Positions 22,501 to 31,200 of a stretch of DNA of 64,000 nt are shown in pieces. Source of the stretch: Amoebophrya sp. A120 (taxonomy: Eukaryota > Sar > Dinophyceae > Syndiniales > Amoebophryaceae); NCBI GenBank assembly GCA_905178155.1, contig CAJINV010000001.1:8569642-8633641 (forward strand). Reading direction: 5' to 3'. The notes under the pieces are model-generated. The model was given only the letters and a program-made list of their open reading frames with translations, made no database searches and was not told the DNA's origin. Position numbers and translations under genes: made by a program. Within the stretch, counting starts at the first letter, position 1; the number at the start of each line of letters is the position of its first letter.

Positions 22501-25500
22501 GGTCTGCATCCGGCTTGCACGGGACCGCTACACCAAGCACATCAAGCAGCGGGCAGGCATAAGGCAGGGCAGTTCGCTGTCCCCGCTTGTGTTTGCCATC
22601 GTTCTTGATTTCGCAATCACGCAGTTTGCTGGGGTGATGGAAAGCGAAAAACGGTGGTCCAGCGCGCAGGCCAGAGGGTTCGCCATGGGGCTGCTTGGGT
22701 TTGTAGACGACCTGGTGGTGAAGACCGGCACCGAGGAAGACGCAAAGTTTGCAGTCCGGGAACTGGCAGGGGCTTGCCGGTTCGTCGGGCTGGAGCTTAA
22801 CGCGGACAAGGGAAAAACCGAGGTGATGGTTGTCAACCAGCCCAGCAGGGACAGAAAAAACGAACACGCGATGACAGAGCGATGCGTCATACCAGAGGAA
22901 GAGGGGGTCGCAACCACCGAGGGCACACTAGTAGAGTGGGACGGGGTGGACTTGCGCAAAGAGTTTAGAGACGCAGCGGCGCAGGTGTGCACCAGGCGCA
23001 TGGGGGACCTGAGCCCAACCCATTTGTTGATATGGGATGACGGCCACTACAATGTGGTAAAGATGAAGGCCTCCGGTTGGGTGATCCTGGACAACGGGAA
23101 GGCCATGCGGCTTACCCGCCTGGGGCGCCGCGAGTACATCCTCGAGAAGCACAACGAACACCGGTGCCCGCGGTGTGGGGATGTGTTGGAGGATGCAAAG
23201 GCGCTGAGGTATCACATCGCGACCGGGTTCTGCAGGAAGGACAAAACGATCCACGAGCAGAGAACCCTCAGGGTGGCGCGGGTGGTCGAGCAAAAGAAAA
23301 AAGCCGAAAAGGAGGCCCCGGGGGTAGAGCCGGTCGACATCTGGCACGACGGTAAACAGATCGCAGCGGTGGCGCGCTTCGTATACCTAGGAACAGAAAT
23401 CGACCGGAACGCAACTACTTCGTCGGAAACCCGGCGGCGTTGTGCCATGGCGCTTAGCGTGGTGCGGTCGCTGTGGAAAATCTGGCGGGACAGGGACATC
23501 CCGAAACACCTGAAGGCCGCGCTGTATCGCTCGCTCTGTATCAGCGTGGCCCTCTACAACGCCGAAACCTGGGCAACCACGGAAGCGGACGAACAGACGC
23601 TGCGAAACTTCCAAAGGCAGGCGCTCAGGTACATCCTCGGCCTGTGGGAGTGGCAGGACGCGCCGCCACGGGCTGAGATGTGTAAGGCGCTGGGGGTGCA
23701 GACCATAGAGACGGAGCTTCGCGAAAAACGAATAGCCTGGATGGCTCACGCCGCAAGAGATCCACACGGGGAAGGGTCTATTACCCGCATCGAGAACGAG
23801 ATACGCGAAAAGACGCGATGGGGAAATCTTGCAGCTGCCGATCTCGACCACTACCGGGTCGAGCTCGGCGACCTGAAGGCGCAAAAACCAACAGGGGCGG
23901 TAGTCCGAGAAATGCTGGCGAAGCGTCGGCCGTATGCTACGGCCCGACGGGAAACGAAAAAGACAGGGCCAGCGCCGGGGCAGCCGTCCAAAAAGGCCAA
24001 GGAAATGCAGGACGAAAGGCGCCAGCGGCTAGCAAAGCAGCGGGAAGAGCAAGCGCAAGCAGCACAGGCCGTCGTAGATGCCTTGTCGGGGAAAAAATGG
24101 AGGCCATCAGATGCCCGGGCAGGTTTTTGGGAACTGGAAGATGACCCGCAGTGGGTTTTTGAGGTGAGCGAGGTCTTCTTCTGTGAAAATACGGGCAGGG
24201 AAGAGGTCAGTGTAGCGGGCATCTGGTTCCAGAAGGAAGATGATGGGACCTACATCCTGCGATAGGAACCCGATCCCGAGTGAAGGAAACAAAGACGATA
24301 GAAATGCACGCACGTCCACGATCCAAGCGACGACTTCAGCCTACAAGAACTACTTTAACTGAAACAGGACAATGCGTTTGAACTGAACTGAACTGAACTT
24401 ATGCGCAGACAGCCGAAGACTTATTTTATTTGCTCGAGGCCTGCGCCCCTCGATCTGCTTTTTACTCTTAATCTATATGCTGGCACCCCGGCCTGCACTC
24501 CGGTATCCAGCTCCAACGACATTTTACCCGGCTGCTGTTATCTCCGCGTCAATCTACTTTACGGGCCTGCTCTCCCGCTTTTCATTTACCCTCTAGCCCC
24601 TGGTGGTTCACCAGATTCGGGCCGGGACTTCTTTACCTAGCGCTGCCGCGACGCACACCGACATGGACGCGTAGTACCTTAATCCTGTCGCACATATCTG
24701 CTTCACCTGTTTCAACCCTACGGGGGGGAGGCCTGCATTCCTCCTTACTAGACACCCTTGTTCCCTACTTCTCGTTTCCGCCGGTCGCGCATGTGCGATG
24801 TTGCCCGCTCGGAGTTTTCTGTTTTCCATGCGACTCCGCAGCTGTGTATAAACCTTTTGGTCATGACATGGTCAGATTTTGCGCATGACTGGGCACACTC
24901 ACATCCGAGATCGCTGGGGCGGGTGGGGGGTCCGAGCCAAAAAAAAAAGGTCTTTGTGGCGTTTTGGTAGTTTAGGTGCAAAATATGCATGACAAACCTG
25001 GTAACCTTCCAGACCCAGACATTTTTACATTTGATAAGGCGCGGCCGGTCCCCCGGGTGGAGTTCGACGAGATCGACATGAGCCCCGTCCTGTTTGTATC
25101 CTGAGTAAAAACGTACCCACACCAGAGTTGTAATGCAGATTTGCAAAGACAGGAAGACTTGTAATGCGCATCCCCATGAGAGCCATTTCCAGTCGTGTTT
25201 TGGAATTTGTGATGCTGTGAACAGGATGAGCAGCTGGATTTGTGATGCGGCTGCACTTGCTAACCTGCACTACACTGCAGAGCTCAACTTGTCATGCGTG
25301 GCTCACAAAACTCCTAGGTTTGTGTTGCAAAATCCTCATCCTAACTCTGGTGTGGGTACGTTTTTACTCAGGATAGTTTGCGAGGGACATGCGGTCCGCA
25401 CTGTCCTTCAACCTGCTGCTCGCCGCCCACAACCTGATCGAGCAGCAGGTGGCCGCGTTCGTAGCGCAGCGGCTGGACAACGCTGCGGTGGAGGAACCGA

Positions 25501-25760
25501 ACCCCATGAACGACCACAGCAGCAGCCACTGGGGGACGGGATTCGTGCTGAAGATGAAAGATGTCGACGGTTCGGACAACGGTTGCACGGGGGGCAGTAG
25601 TACCAGCCGCGCGATGATGCAGACGCCGTGCGATCCTTACGCCGACTCCTCGAGCGGCAGCCACTACTACTTGTCCAGGCTGCACTGCCCCTTGCCCTGT
25701 TGCGGAAGCCGTCGGGGTCCGCAACTGGAGCCGCTGCCGATTGCGACTATCAAGGTGTGA
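16584..25760 (+). CDS. Secreted protein of unknown function, gene split by three introner insertions
   Basis: Five exons: 16584-17077, 17345-17678, 17828-18325, 25042-25096, 25381-25760. These give 1761 nt, 586 aa plus stop, in frame throughout. Only the second intron (17679-17827) is GT-AG; the other three are introner elements removed together with one copy of their 5-bp duplication. The N-terminus has a hydrophobic stretch (SFISLSLLLRHTSGASW), probably a signal peptide. The body has helical parts, an Asp run (VDDDDDERP) and a Cys-rich end (LHCPLPCCGS). Recurrent phrases such as AFNWQGLAWKMPK, FFVENADSLQKMEDAAW and VEFDEIDMSPVLF suggest a folded domain, but I recognise no family. Joining across the 6.7 kb third intron gives FDPQA/RPVPRVEF with no frame change. 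Confidence 0.75.
17078..17339 (+). mobile_element. Introner element, family 1 (262 bp)
   Basis: The element begins TATCAAATGTAAAAATGTCT and ends with the inverse (..AGACATTTTTACATTTGATA). The inverted repeat reaches about 30 bp, through GGGTCTGGAAGA. It is flanked by AAGCA at 17073-17077 and again at 17340-17344. Unspliced, the host frame meets a stop inside the element. Removing the element plus one AAGCA gives GAG AAG CAG GCC, in frame. Confidence 0.92.
19261..19538 (+). other. Exon-like Lys/Ser/Ala-rich open stretch inside the insertion
   Basis: It follows a good acceptor (tttacttttag ending at 19260) and reads DSGKKKRNKGAVGADSQ..., then a Ser/Ala-rich stretch, then VVKKSGVDLGRVLRSG, and stops at 19536-19538. 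It looks like the last exon of a host gene. Since it lies within the retrotransposon insertion, it may be transduced host sequence, an ORF1 remnant, or chance. Confidence 0.35.
20354..24265 (+). CDS. Non-LTR retrotransposon polyprotein (APE endonuclease, reverse transcriptase, zinc finger)
   Basis: First ATG at 20354, 1303 aa, uninterrupted. The N-terminal apurinic-type endonuclease (about residues 35-325) shows RIGTLNVLTLG, ATQESRV, GCYAPTDV, GDWNAEM and SDHRLVV. Reverse transcriptase (about 570-830) follows: NYRPIALLTFGEKLLGLI, FADFLKAFDSLSW (motif A), RQGSSLSPLVFAI (motif B), GFVDDLVV (motif C, FVDD in place of YADD) and LNADKGKTEVM. A Cys/His finger (CPRCGDVL ... HIATGFC) lies at about 943-963. 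The C-terminal part (YLGTEIDRNATTSSETRRR, ALYNAETWATTE) is the region seen after RT in RTE/CR1-like elements. All catalytic acidic residues are kept, so the ORF may be active. The exact clade needs a tree. Confidence 0.93.
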   Translation: MFTAPTPCPPAEAPAAGRNLAAGGSDAGTEEPSRVRRRVQAVHKLRIGTLNVLTLGERGDSGIKSVEAECLLRDARARNLDVVATQESRVTEWINGEKYAECVLYGGGAWKNAVGAAVGGLLFLIRANLEVVDYDAEQWGRRGRLSLRTPQGQRIHIHGCYAPTDVADAGAKDDFWNRVEQKVSAHGNRDIVIAMGDWNAEMAGGPQRELIAAGLPYTVGPCGLTSDFARESDNSARLQALASSAELVDISSLFQKPWSRRYTFEGSWAGRSRRKREYDRILISWRHRGFVRGFQVHGNTYTHSDHRLVVAELCLSVAKKPRKPGGVSSWIRTKQAAEDTSKELEKIFDVGVVTEGIESGARSTDEWWVEFEEALAATIDKLSKKAEVKRGPRKPWITEKTWAKIEERRKAMEKGGRDAKKRVSRLGRAVRACVKEDKLAWVKDKLEELRKADNSGNSRAVFEVVRQLAGKARKPMQELPGPPEMWTAFWGKIFGEPRPEPAEEAKSTLSYRKCEEALLKEDRPQWCGNWEVAPTDSEIDEALRGLKAGKAFAGVAPAELIRDCALARAVVASLVRRVFRGEEVPEAWGQAVLTMLHKKGDKSQAKNYRPIALLTFGEKLLGLIILKRIETEAAATIDKRQKGCTRGLSCRHGVFQILRDMEKCKREGRRAYLGFADFLKAFDSLSWAVMYKVLRRQGLPEYIGQVVRSMYDGRATVCIRLARDRYTKHIKQRAGIRQGSSLSPLVFAIVLDFAITQFAGVMESEKRWSSAQARGFAMGLLGFVDDLVVKTGTEEDAKFAVRELAGACRFVGLELNADKGKTEVMVVNQPSRDRKNEHAMTERCVIPEEEGVATTEGTLVEWDGVDLRKEFRDAAAQVCTRRMGDLSPTHLLIWDDGHYNVVKMKASGWVILDNGKAMRLTRLGRREYILEKHNEHRCPRCGDVLEDAKALRYHIATGFCRKDKTIHEQRTLRVARVVEQKKKAEKEAPGVEPVDIWHDGKQIAAVARFVYLGTEIDRNATTSSETRRRCAMALSVVRSLWKIWRDRDIPKHLKAALYRSLCISVALYNAETWATTEADEQTLRNFQRQALRYILGLWEWQDAPPRAEMCKALGVQTIETELREKRIAWMAHAARDPHGEGSITRIENEIREKTRWGNLAAADLDHYRVELGDLKAQKPTGAVVREMLAKRRPYATARRETKKTGPAPGQPSKKAKEMQDERRQRLAKQREEQAQAAQAVVDALSGKKWRPSDARAGFWELEDDPQWVFEVSEVFFCENTGREEVSVAGIWFQKEDDGTYILR
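24379..24398 (+). repeat. TGAAC short tandem repeat downstream of the LINE ORF
   Basis: Four copies of TGAAC, 114 bases after the ORF stop. Several LINE clades end in short tandem repeats, so this could be the original 3' tail. In that case 24399-24976 would be additional sequence. Confidence 0.7.
25097..25375 (+). mobile_element. Introner element, family 2 (279 bp)
   Basis: A perfect 33-bp inverted repeat: starts TATCCTGAGTAAAAACGTAC, ends GTACGTTTTTACTCAGGATA. Flanked by GTTTG at 25092-25096 and 25376-25380. Internal sequence is unrelated to family 1 apart from the TATC/GATA ends. Read through, the host frame stops at once (TTT GTA TCC TGA). Excision plus one GTTTG restores CTG TTT GCG AGG. 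Confidence 0.92.
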
Positions 25761-28297
25761 AGACGGGCCGAGTTGCTCCAGTGTTGTACTCCTCAACCAG
25801 AACCAGGCAGCAGCGAAAAATTTTGACCGATGGATCAGTTTTGTCGTATACTAAAGATGAAATACAGTGAATACAGTAGAATTATTCCGTAGTACTACGA
25901 AAACATCGTATTTGTCGACGTTTCACTAAATGAAAAGCCGTCAACATCTCGTAGAGTTTAGATCGAAGTTTGCATATGACTGTGTTTTCGACCGAGCAGC
26001 CGCTTCAGTCGTAGTACGAAAACAGAGTCGATATTCCCTTGCTGTGAATAACAACGAATCCCATTTGACATCCATAGAAAAGTCACGATGTGCCTCTTCT
26101 GCGAAACGATTATGTGCCGAACCAACCATCTACACCTACTTTAGAATAAGAAGATTGACAGCGAAATGTCAACTCAGTAGAGATCGTTCGACGCATGCGT
26201 TGTTCCTGTGTTTCGCATTGACCTGGAGTGCGATGTAAGCTAACGTCACTAAGGACCAAACAGTGCACATGCAACGAAGTGGGAGAGACTGAGAGAAAAA
26301 GAGTGACTCATTAACATGAGATGCACTGTGCAACACAGAAGTACGTAGGCAGCCTCGCCTGCTATCATAAACTAACGTTTTCACCGTTGCATGCAAAATA
26401 AGATAATCAAACAAAAACTCTGGACAGTGTGTAAAAGTGAGCCCAAGTCGATCCCTTTTTTATCTTCCGGTGCAAGATACCCATTGCCATTTATCCATAG
26501 TGGCTATGCGATCTTAAGCAGCTTTTTTTCAAAGCCTACTTTTTGTTTTTTCGGTGTGAAAAAAAATCTCTTGCATGTGATAGATTGTGTGCAGTTTTGT
26601 TCTTATGCGTAAACTCGGATGGTGACCTGCAGTAGCCTCGCTATTGACTTTTGAACGTTTGATGATTTGTGAACATTTTGGAGAACGAGAATTGATTCAC
26701 TGGAGCATTTCGTTTCTTTTGCGTCAGCAGGTTAACATTCATATGTGAAAGCAGCGACTACCAAGAAGTAAAAAGATGCACGTGTTGGTCGAGTTTAACG
26801 TTTTCTGGTCGTTAGTCGGCATGCTTCGGATGTACCGAGAAGATTCTTTTCGTAACGACCGTTGGTCCTACGCCCGCGAGTCGGGGGTGCATATCATCGA
26901 GGGCTCCCAGGTGGAGGAAGAGGATCTTCGCTTGTGGTCCGGGATGTCCGGGGTTTCATCGCCCAGTGGGACGCAGACACTATTGTGTGCAGCGTGACAA
27001 CGACCGATACAGTGGCAGACGAAAGGGCTACATGCAAACGCGACGGAAACGTCCAGGGAACAGGTCTAGTATGGCCTGGGCGAGTGTGGCACGCGCAGAG
27101 GCGGCTGCGACCAACTCTGGGGTGTCAACATCATAAGTAGATGATAGTGCAGTTATCCCACTCGATATTTGAATGTAATACTTTTACTTCAGCGATCTAC
27201 ATCTACTTCAGTGTCAGTGAAGATAGTCACAGTGTCATCGACATGTTCGTAAAAATGTTGCTCACTTCTAAACAAACATTTTCTTGGGTACTCCTGTTTT
27301 GACATTTGGACATTTTAGCCATCGAGAAAAACTCTGAACACGTGCCATCGTTTTGAATGACCAGAGCTCTAGTTTTGTGAATCAAAAATTCTGCACCCCG
27401 GGAGCAGGAGTCAATGACGCTGCGGCCATGGCGGTTTCATGCAGATTCACGTCGTGCTAATGATTGTCGTGCTCATCATATTTGCCGTAGGTTGCGATCG
27501 GAGACGAAAGAGTGAGAAGGGAGGAAGTGGTGCTAGACGAGAGGTTTTTATTCGAGAGAGTGCTAGAGAAGTTTTTATTCGAGAGGGAGGTGGAAGCTAC
27601 TGCTACATGCAACAAAAGTCATGCAACAGAGCGGAGTGGACGAGAGATTTCTTCGATTTCGAGATAGTGTTGCAAATTGAACACGTACTCACTTTGAGTG
27701 CGCACGATGTTTTTTCGTCAAATCGAGATTGGTTTTTCCTCGATGGAGTCGGCGTTGTCGCTGGATTCCTTGAGTTTTCGTATGGCTGATCAACCTTGTG
27801 GCCGGCGTCTTTGGTCTACAACCGTTTCATCAGACAGAAATAAAATCGGAGCAGGCGGTCCTAGTACCGAATTTCCCTTTCGAATTCATCACCCTTGCAT
27901 GAGCATGTTCCTCCCGCCTCCCTCTACTTTCACCACTAAATTTGTTTCGAATTCTTGTGCTCTGCCCTAGTTCACGGATCTTTGTTTGGCATTTTTTTGT
28001 AAGGCCGCAAGACGGCGGCAAGCGAATTTCGACTTCCTTGCACAACTTGAACTGATTTTACCGTCTTTTCGGCACCTCCTTCAAAGCGGAGGCACTACTT
28101 GCTTCTTCTTACCCATTGTACATACGTTTGCGTTCTTTACGACGTCCGCTGTCGGACAGACGTGACTGGGCGTCTTGGCGACAAGTTATAACATTTCTCG
28201 CACAACGAACTGCGAATCCGACCAAGAAACGAGTTGAACCGCCGCGTAGCGATACACCCGGACCACGGAACACGCTTAGTCCCGGCTGGACCATGCG
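25761..28297. other. Long spacer with two weak coding-like patches
   Basis: About 2.5 kb. A GC-richer patch at 26776-27140 has overlapping frames (MLRMYREDSFRNDRWSYARE in one; VRDVRGFIAQWDADTIVC in another) and could be an eroded exon. At 27439-27789 an ATG frame of 116 codons starts with a hydrophobic segment (HVVLMIVVLIIFAVGC) and holds a doubled VFIRES/VFIREG segment; a small secreted protein is possible but weakly supported. The rest shows nothing. Confidence 0.3.
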
Positions 28298-31200
28298 ATG
28301 AGCAACCATGGAGGCGCGGTCTGGGAGTACAATCCCGTCTGGGCGCCCGACGTGGACCCGGATGCACTGAGGCGGGCCTTCGAGTTTGTGGGGCCGGGAG
28401 AATGTCTGAATCAGGCGGGGGAGTCCCTGACCACCCGCAAGGAACTCTACCACTACGCAAAAACTGCTTCCTACAAGGACTGCATTCAAGCCACGCTAGA
28501 CGAAGAATGGGCAACTGGTAGCATCGCCTTTCGTGTTTTTGTCGTTTTTATTGGGCGTGTTTTATTGTTCCAACTCATTGATAAAATAAAAATTGCAGGT
28601 GCGGTAGCTTCTCTTCTAGCTTCGAAATAAATCACAACAAAAACAACAGGTTTCGCGTACAACAAAGTGCGGCAGATGTGCCGGGTGTACGGGTGGGTAT
28701 ACAAGAAGATCACGGTCCCGCCCTGGACCGCGTTCTCCATGGACAGTGCATCGGCCATCGAGCTCGCGGACAAGAATCCCTCGATCGACTGCTGGCGAAA
28801 ACGGGGCGCGGTAACCTGCGGGTACCCCCTGGGCAGTAACCTGGATCCCAGTCGCCCATGCTGGGAGGGCTCCAGGATCGCCGCGGGAGCGCGCTGCACC
28901 GTCAAATGCCAGAGCGGGTATCTGCCCTGGCCGAAGATAACCACCTGCCGGAAGGAGGGCTACCTCGAGCGCGCCGGGTGCTGGACCATTGCAAACAACA
29001 AGCTGCAGATTGATGTACTTGTTTTCGTGTTTTTTGTAAATACAGTGCGCTGCAGCACTAGCTTTTGTCCACAGATATTTTTACTAGGTCACTCGTCCTC
29101 AGTTGGTTCAATGTGTAGTGTGTGGCTTTTCTTGTTTTCCGTCTGGTTGGTCGTACTACATGGTTGGTGCAGAAAAACCACGGGATGCAAATGGTGCAAC
29201 TAGAAAAGCACAAGTGATTATTACTCTCAGGTGGACCAAAACTCCATGTTTGTGCAAGAGCAGCAGGCCATTCCAGAGCAGTACCAGCTCGACACACGCG
29301 GGAACCCGGATTCGTGGTGGTATTTTTTACATTTGCAAGTGCATCTCGCTTCTACTCTTTGTACCTCGTCTGGCTGAGCAACCTACCGTCAACATGTGAC
29401 AACTCGAGAAATTGTGCTTGCTCACGTCGCATTCGCCGTGCTCGAAAAGGATCCAACATTGTATCAATTTCAGGTATTCCTTCATGGATCCGAATTGGAC
29501 GACCGAGCTCCGTGATATGGACGTGCTGCTGGCCCGTATGCGGCTGAAGTACAAGGTTTCCGAGTTCGACCCGGCGATTAACTATCAAATGCAAAAATGT
29601 CTGGGTCTGGAAGAATCCGAACTTGTGATGCTGCATTTGGATTCCAAAAAAAATCTGTATTGCATGACCAGCACAGGGAAGGCAATTTTGGCTACGCGGA
29701 GAGGGCATTGGCCATGCGGAATAGGCATCGCGAAGCCCTCGAAATAAAGTCTGTGATGCTACGGCATGCATTACAGACATCATGGCCCATGCTAAACGTG
29801 CATGACAAGTTTCAGAATCTTCCAGACCCAGACATTTTTGCATTTGATATTAACGTACCCGCAGCGGATGCCTACGACCGCGAGATCATGCTTCAGAGCC
29901 GTCGAATCGGCGTCCACGAGCCGCTCATCGTGCGCGACAGCATTATGACGCAATTGGACTTGCCAAAGCAGGCCGTTCGGATCACGGGCATCGAGTGGGT
30001 GCGGAACTCTGAACTGCGGCGCGAGCTGCAGGAGATAACAGACGGCGAGGATGGGGCGATTGCAGAAGACGCGCACGACGGTGTCAGAGATTCCCCGATC
30101 GATGAGCAGCTGTCGAGAGCGTCAGAGCTGGAGGTGCTGCACGAAAAGCCAACCGGTCGCGCGCTGATAGAAGAACCAAAAATGGTTGCGAGTTTTGTAG
30201 AACAAGAGCCGACATCACAACCTCTACGATCCGGAGAAGTGACCACGAGTAGGCGCAACCGCGAAGGAGCGAGTCGTCATTCCGCCGCGGAGCAGCACGG
30301 AAAGTCCACGAAAGGAAAGAGGACCACCTCCGCCCATACAACCGAACCAGAGGCCGCATCATCTGCATCTTCAGCTAGGCGCGGCGGTGTTGCTCATTTG
30401 GACGCGTCGTTGCATATGCAGAAGCTTGGGTCGCCCCGCAGTGACGGTGTGGTGTCGCTCGGGCGAGGGTACGAGCAGAGTGCGTCGAGTAGCAGCAGCT
30501 CGTGGCAAGTAGGCAGGCGGAAACTAGATGGTGTGGAGGTGGACGGACACAAATCTTTCGCACGAGGACCTCGCGCATCTGCGTCCTCCTTTTCCCAAAC
30601 GAGCAGTAAAAATGCAGCGACGTCCTCATCGTCATCGTCCGGAAAGAATTCAAGACAGAATCCCTGGAAGGATTTTTCGTATCCAGACAAGTCCCGCACC
30701 TACTACACAAGCACGGCGAAAAAGAAAAAGGAAAAGCACGACGTTCGCACCTCGCCGGCGAGGAAAAGACGGAACAGCGATCCTGTTCGCGAACGACTGC
30801 GCAAACTCGTCCAGCGGCGCGCGCGTAGGAGGTTAGAGGAGCCAGAAAATTATGCGTCTGAACCAAAAGCAGGATCGAAAGAAAGCAGTGCCAGCAACAA
30901 TAAACATGTTGGAAAAGTAGAACAAAGCTCGAAGCAGGAACGCGAGACTGGTGGGCGCCAGAGAGTACGCGTGCCGCCCGACAGAGAATTGCGAAGCGGA
31001 AAAGTAGGCACCAAAACCGGCAATGAAGAACTAGTTCTGCCGGAGGTGCGCAATACGATACCGAACTCGGCCCGGCAGCCATTTTCTCCGCGAGAGCAGG
31101 TGAAGAAGACGTCCAAGCATTCGAAACCACTCCCGATGAAGAATGATGCAAGCCACGAGGACATCGAGCTGATGAGGCAGTTGCTGGAAAGCAAAGAAAG

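Larger units (their letters stand above)
18545..24976 (+). mobile_element. 6.4 kb retrotransposon insertion nested in an introner
   Basis: Bounded by a 17-bp direct repeat, a size typical of target-primed reverse transcription. It contains a 5' region of about 1.8 kb, one long EN-RT ORF (20354-24265) and a 3' region of about 0.7 kb with a short TGAAC repeat at 24379-24398. It has no long terminal repeats. The far 3' end before the duplication is not poly(A). The left edge contains a doubled ACCCCACTTTTCCA (18543-18556 and about 18572-18585). The insertion may be one long LINE or a LINE plus extra sequence carried along. Confidence 0.8.
18326..25036 (+). mobile_element. Introner element, family 1, split by a 6.4 kb insertion
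   Basis: The left part, 18326-18544, starts with the family 1 inverted repeat. The right part, 24994-25036, ends with its complement. Together they make 262 bp, the same length as the intact copy at 17078. Outer target duplication: AGGCG at 18321-18325 and 25037-25041. Inside, a 17-bp direct repeat (TGCAAAATATGCATGAC) marks the insertion boundary at 18528-18544 and 24977-24993. Excision of the whole interval plus one AGGCG restores the host frame (CAG GCG CGG CCG). Confidence 0.9.

Noticed and set aside
24265-25036. Right-hand introner end as an independent truncated element
   Set aside because: Its flanking AGGCG matches the left end at 18321, and the two halves sum to 262 bp, so it is the other half of the split copy.
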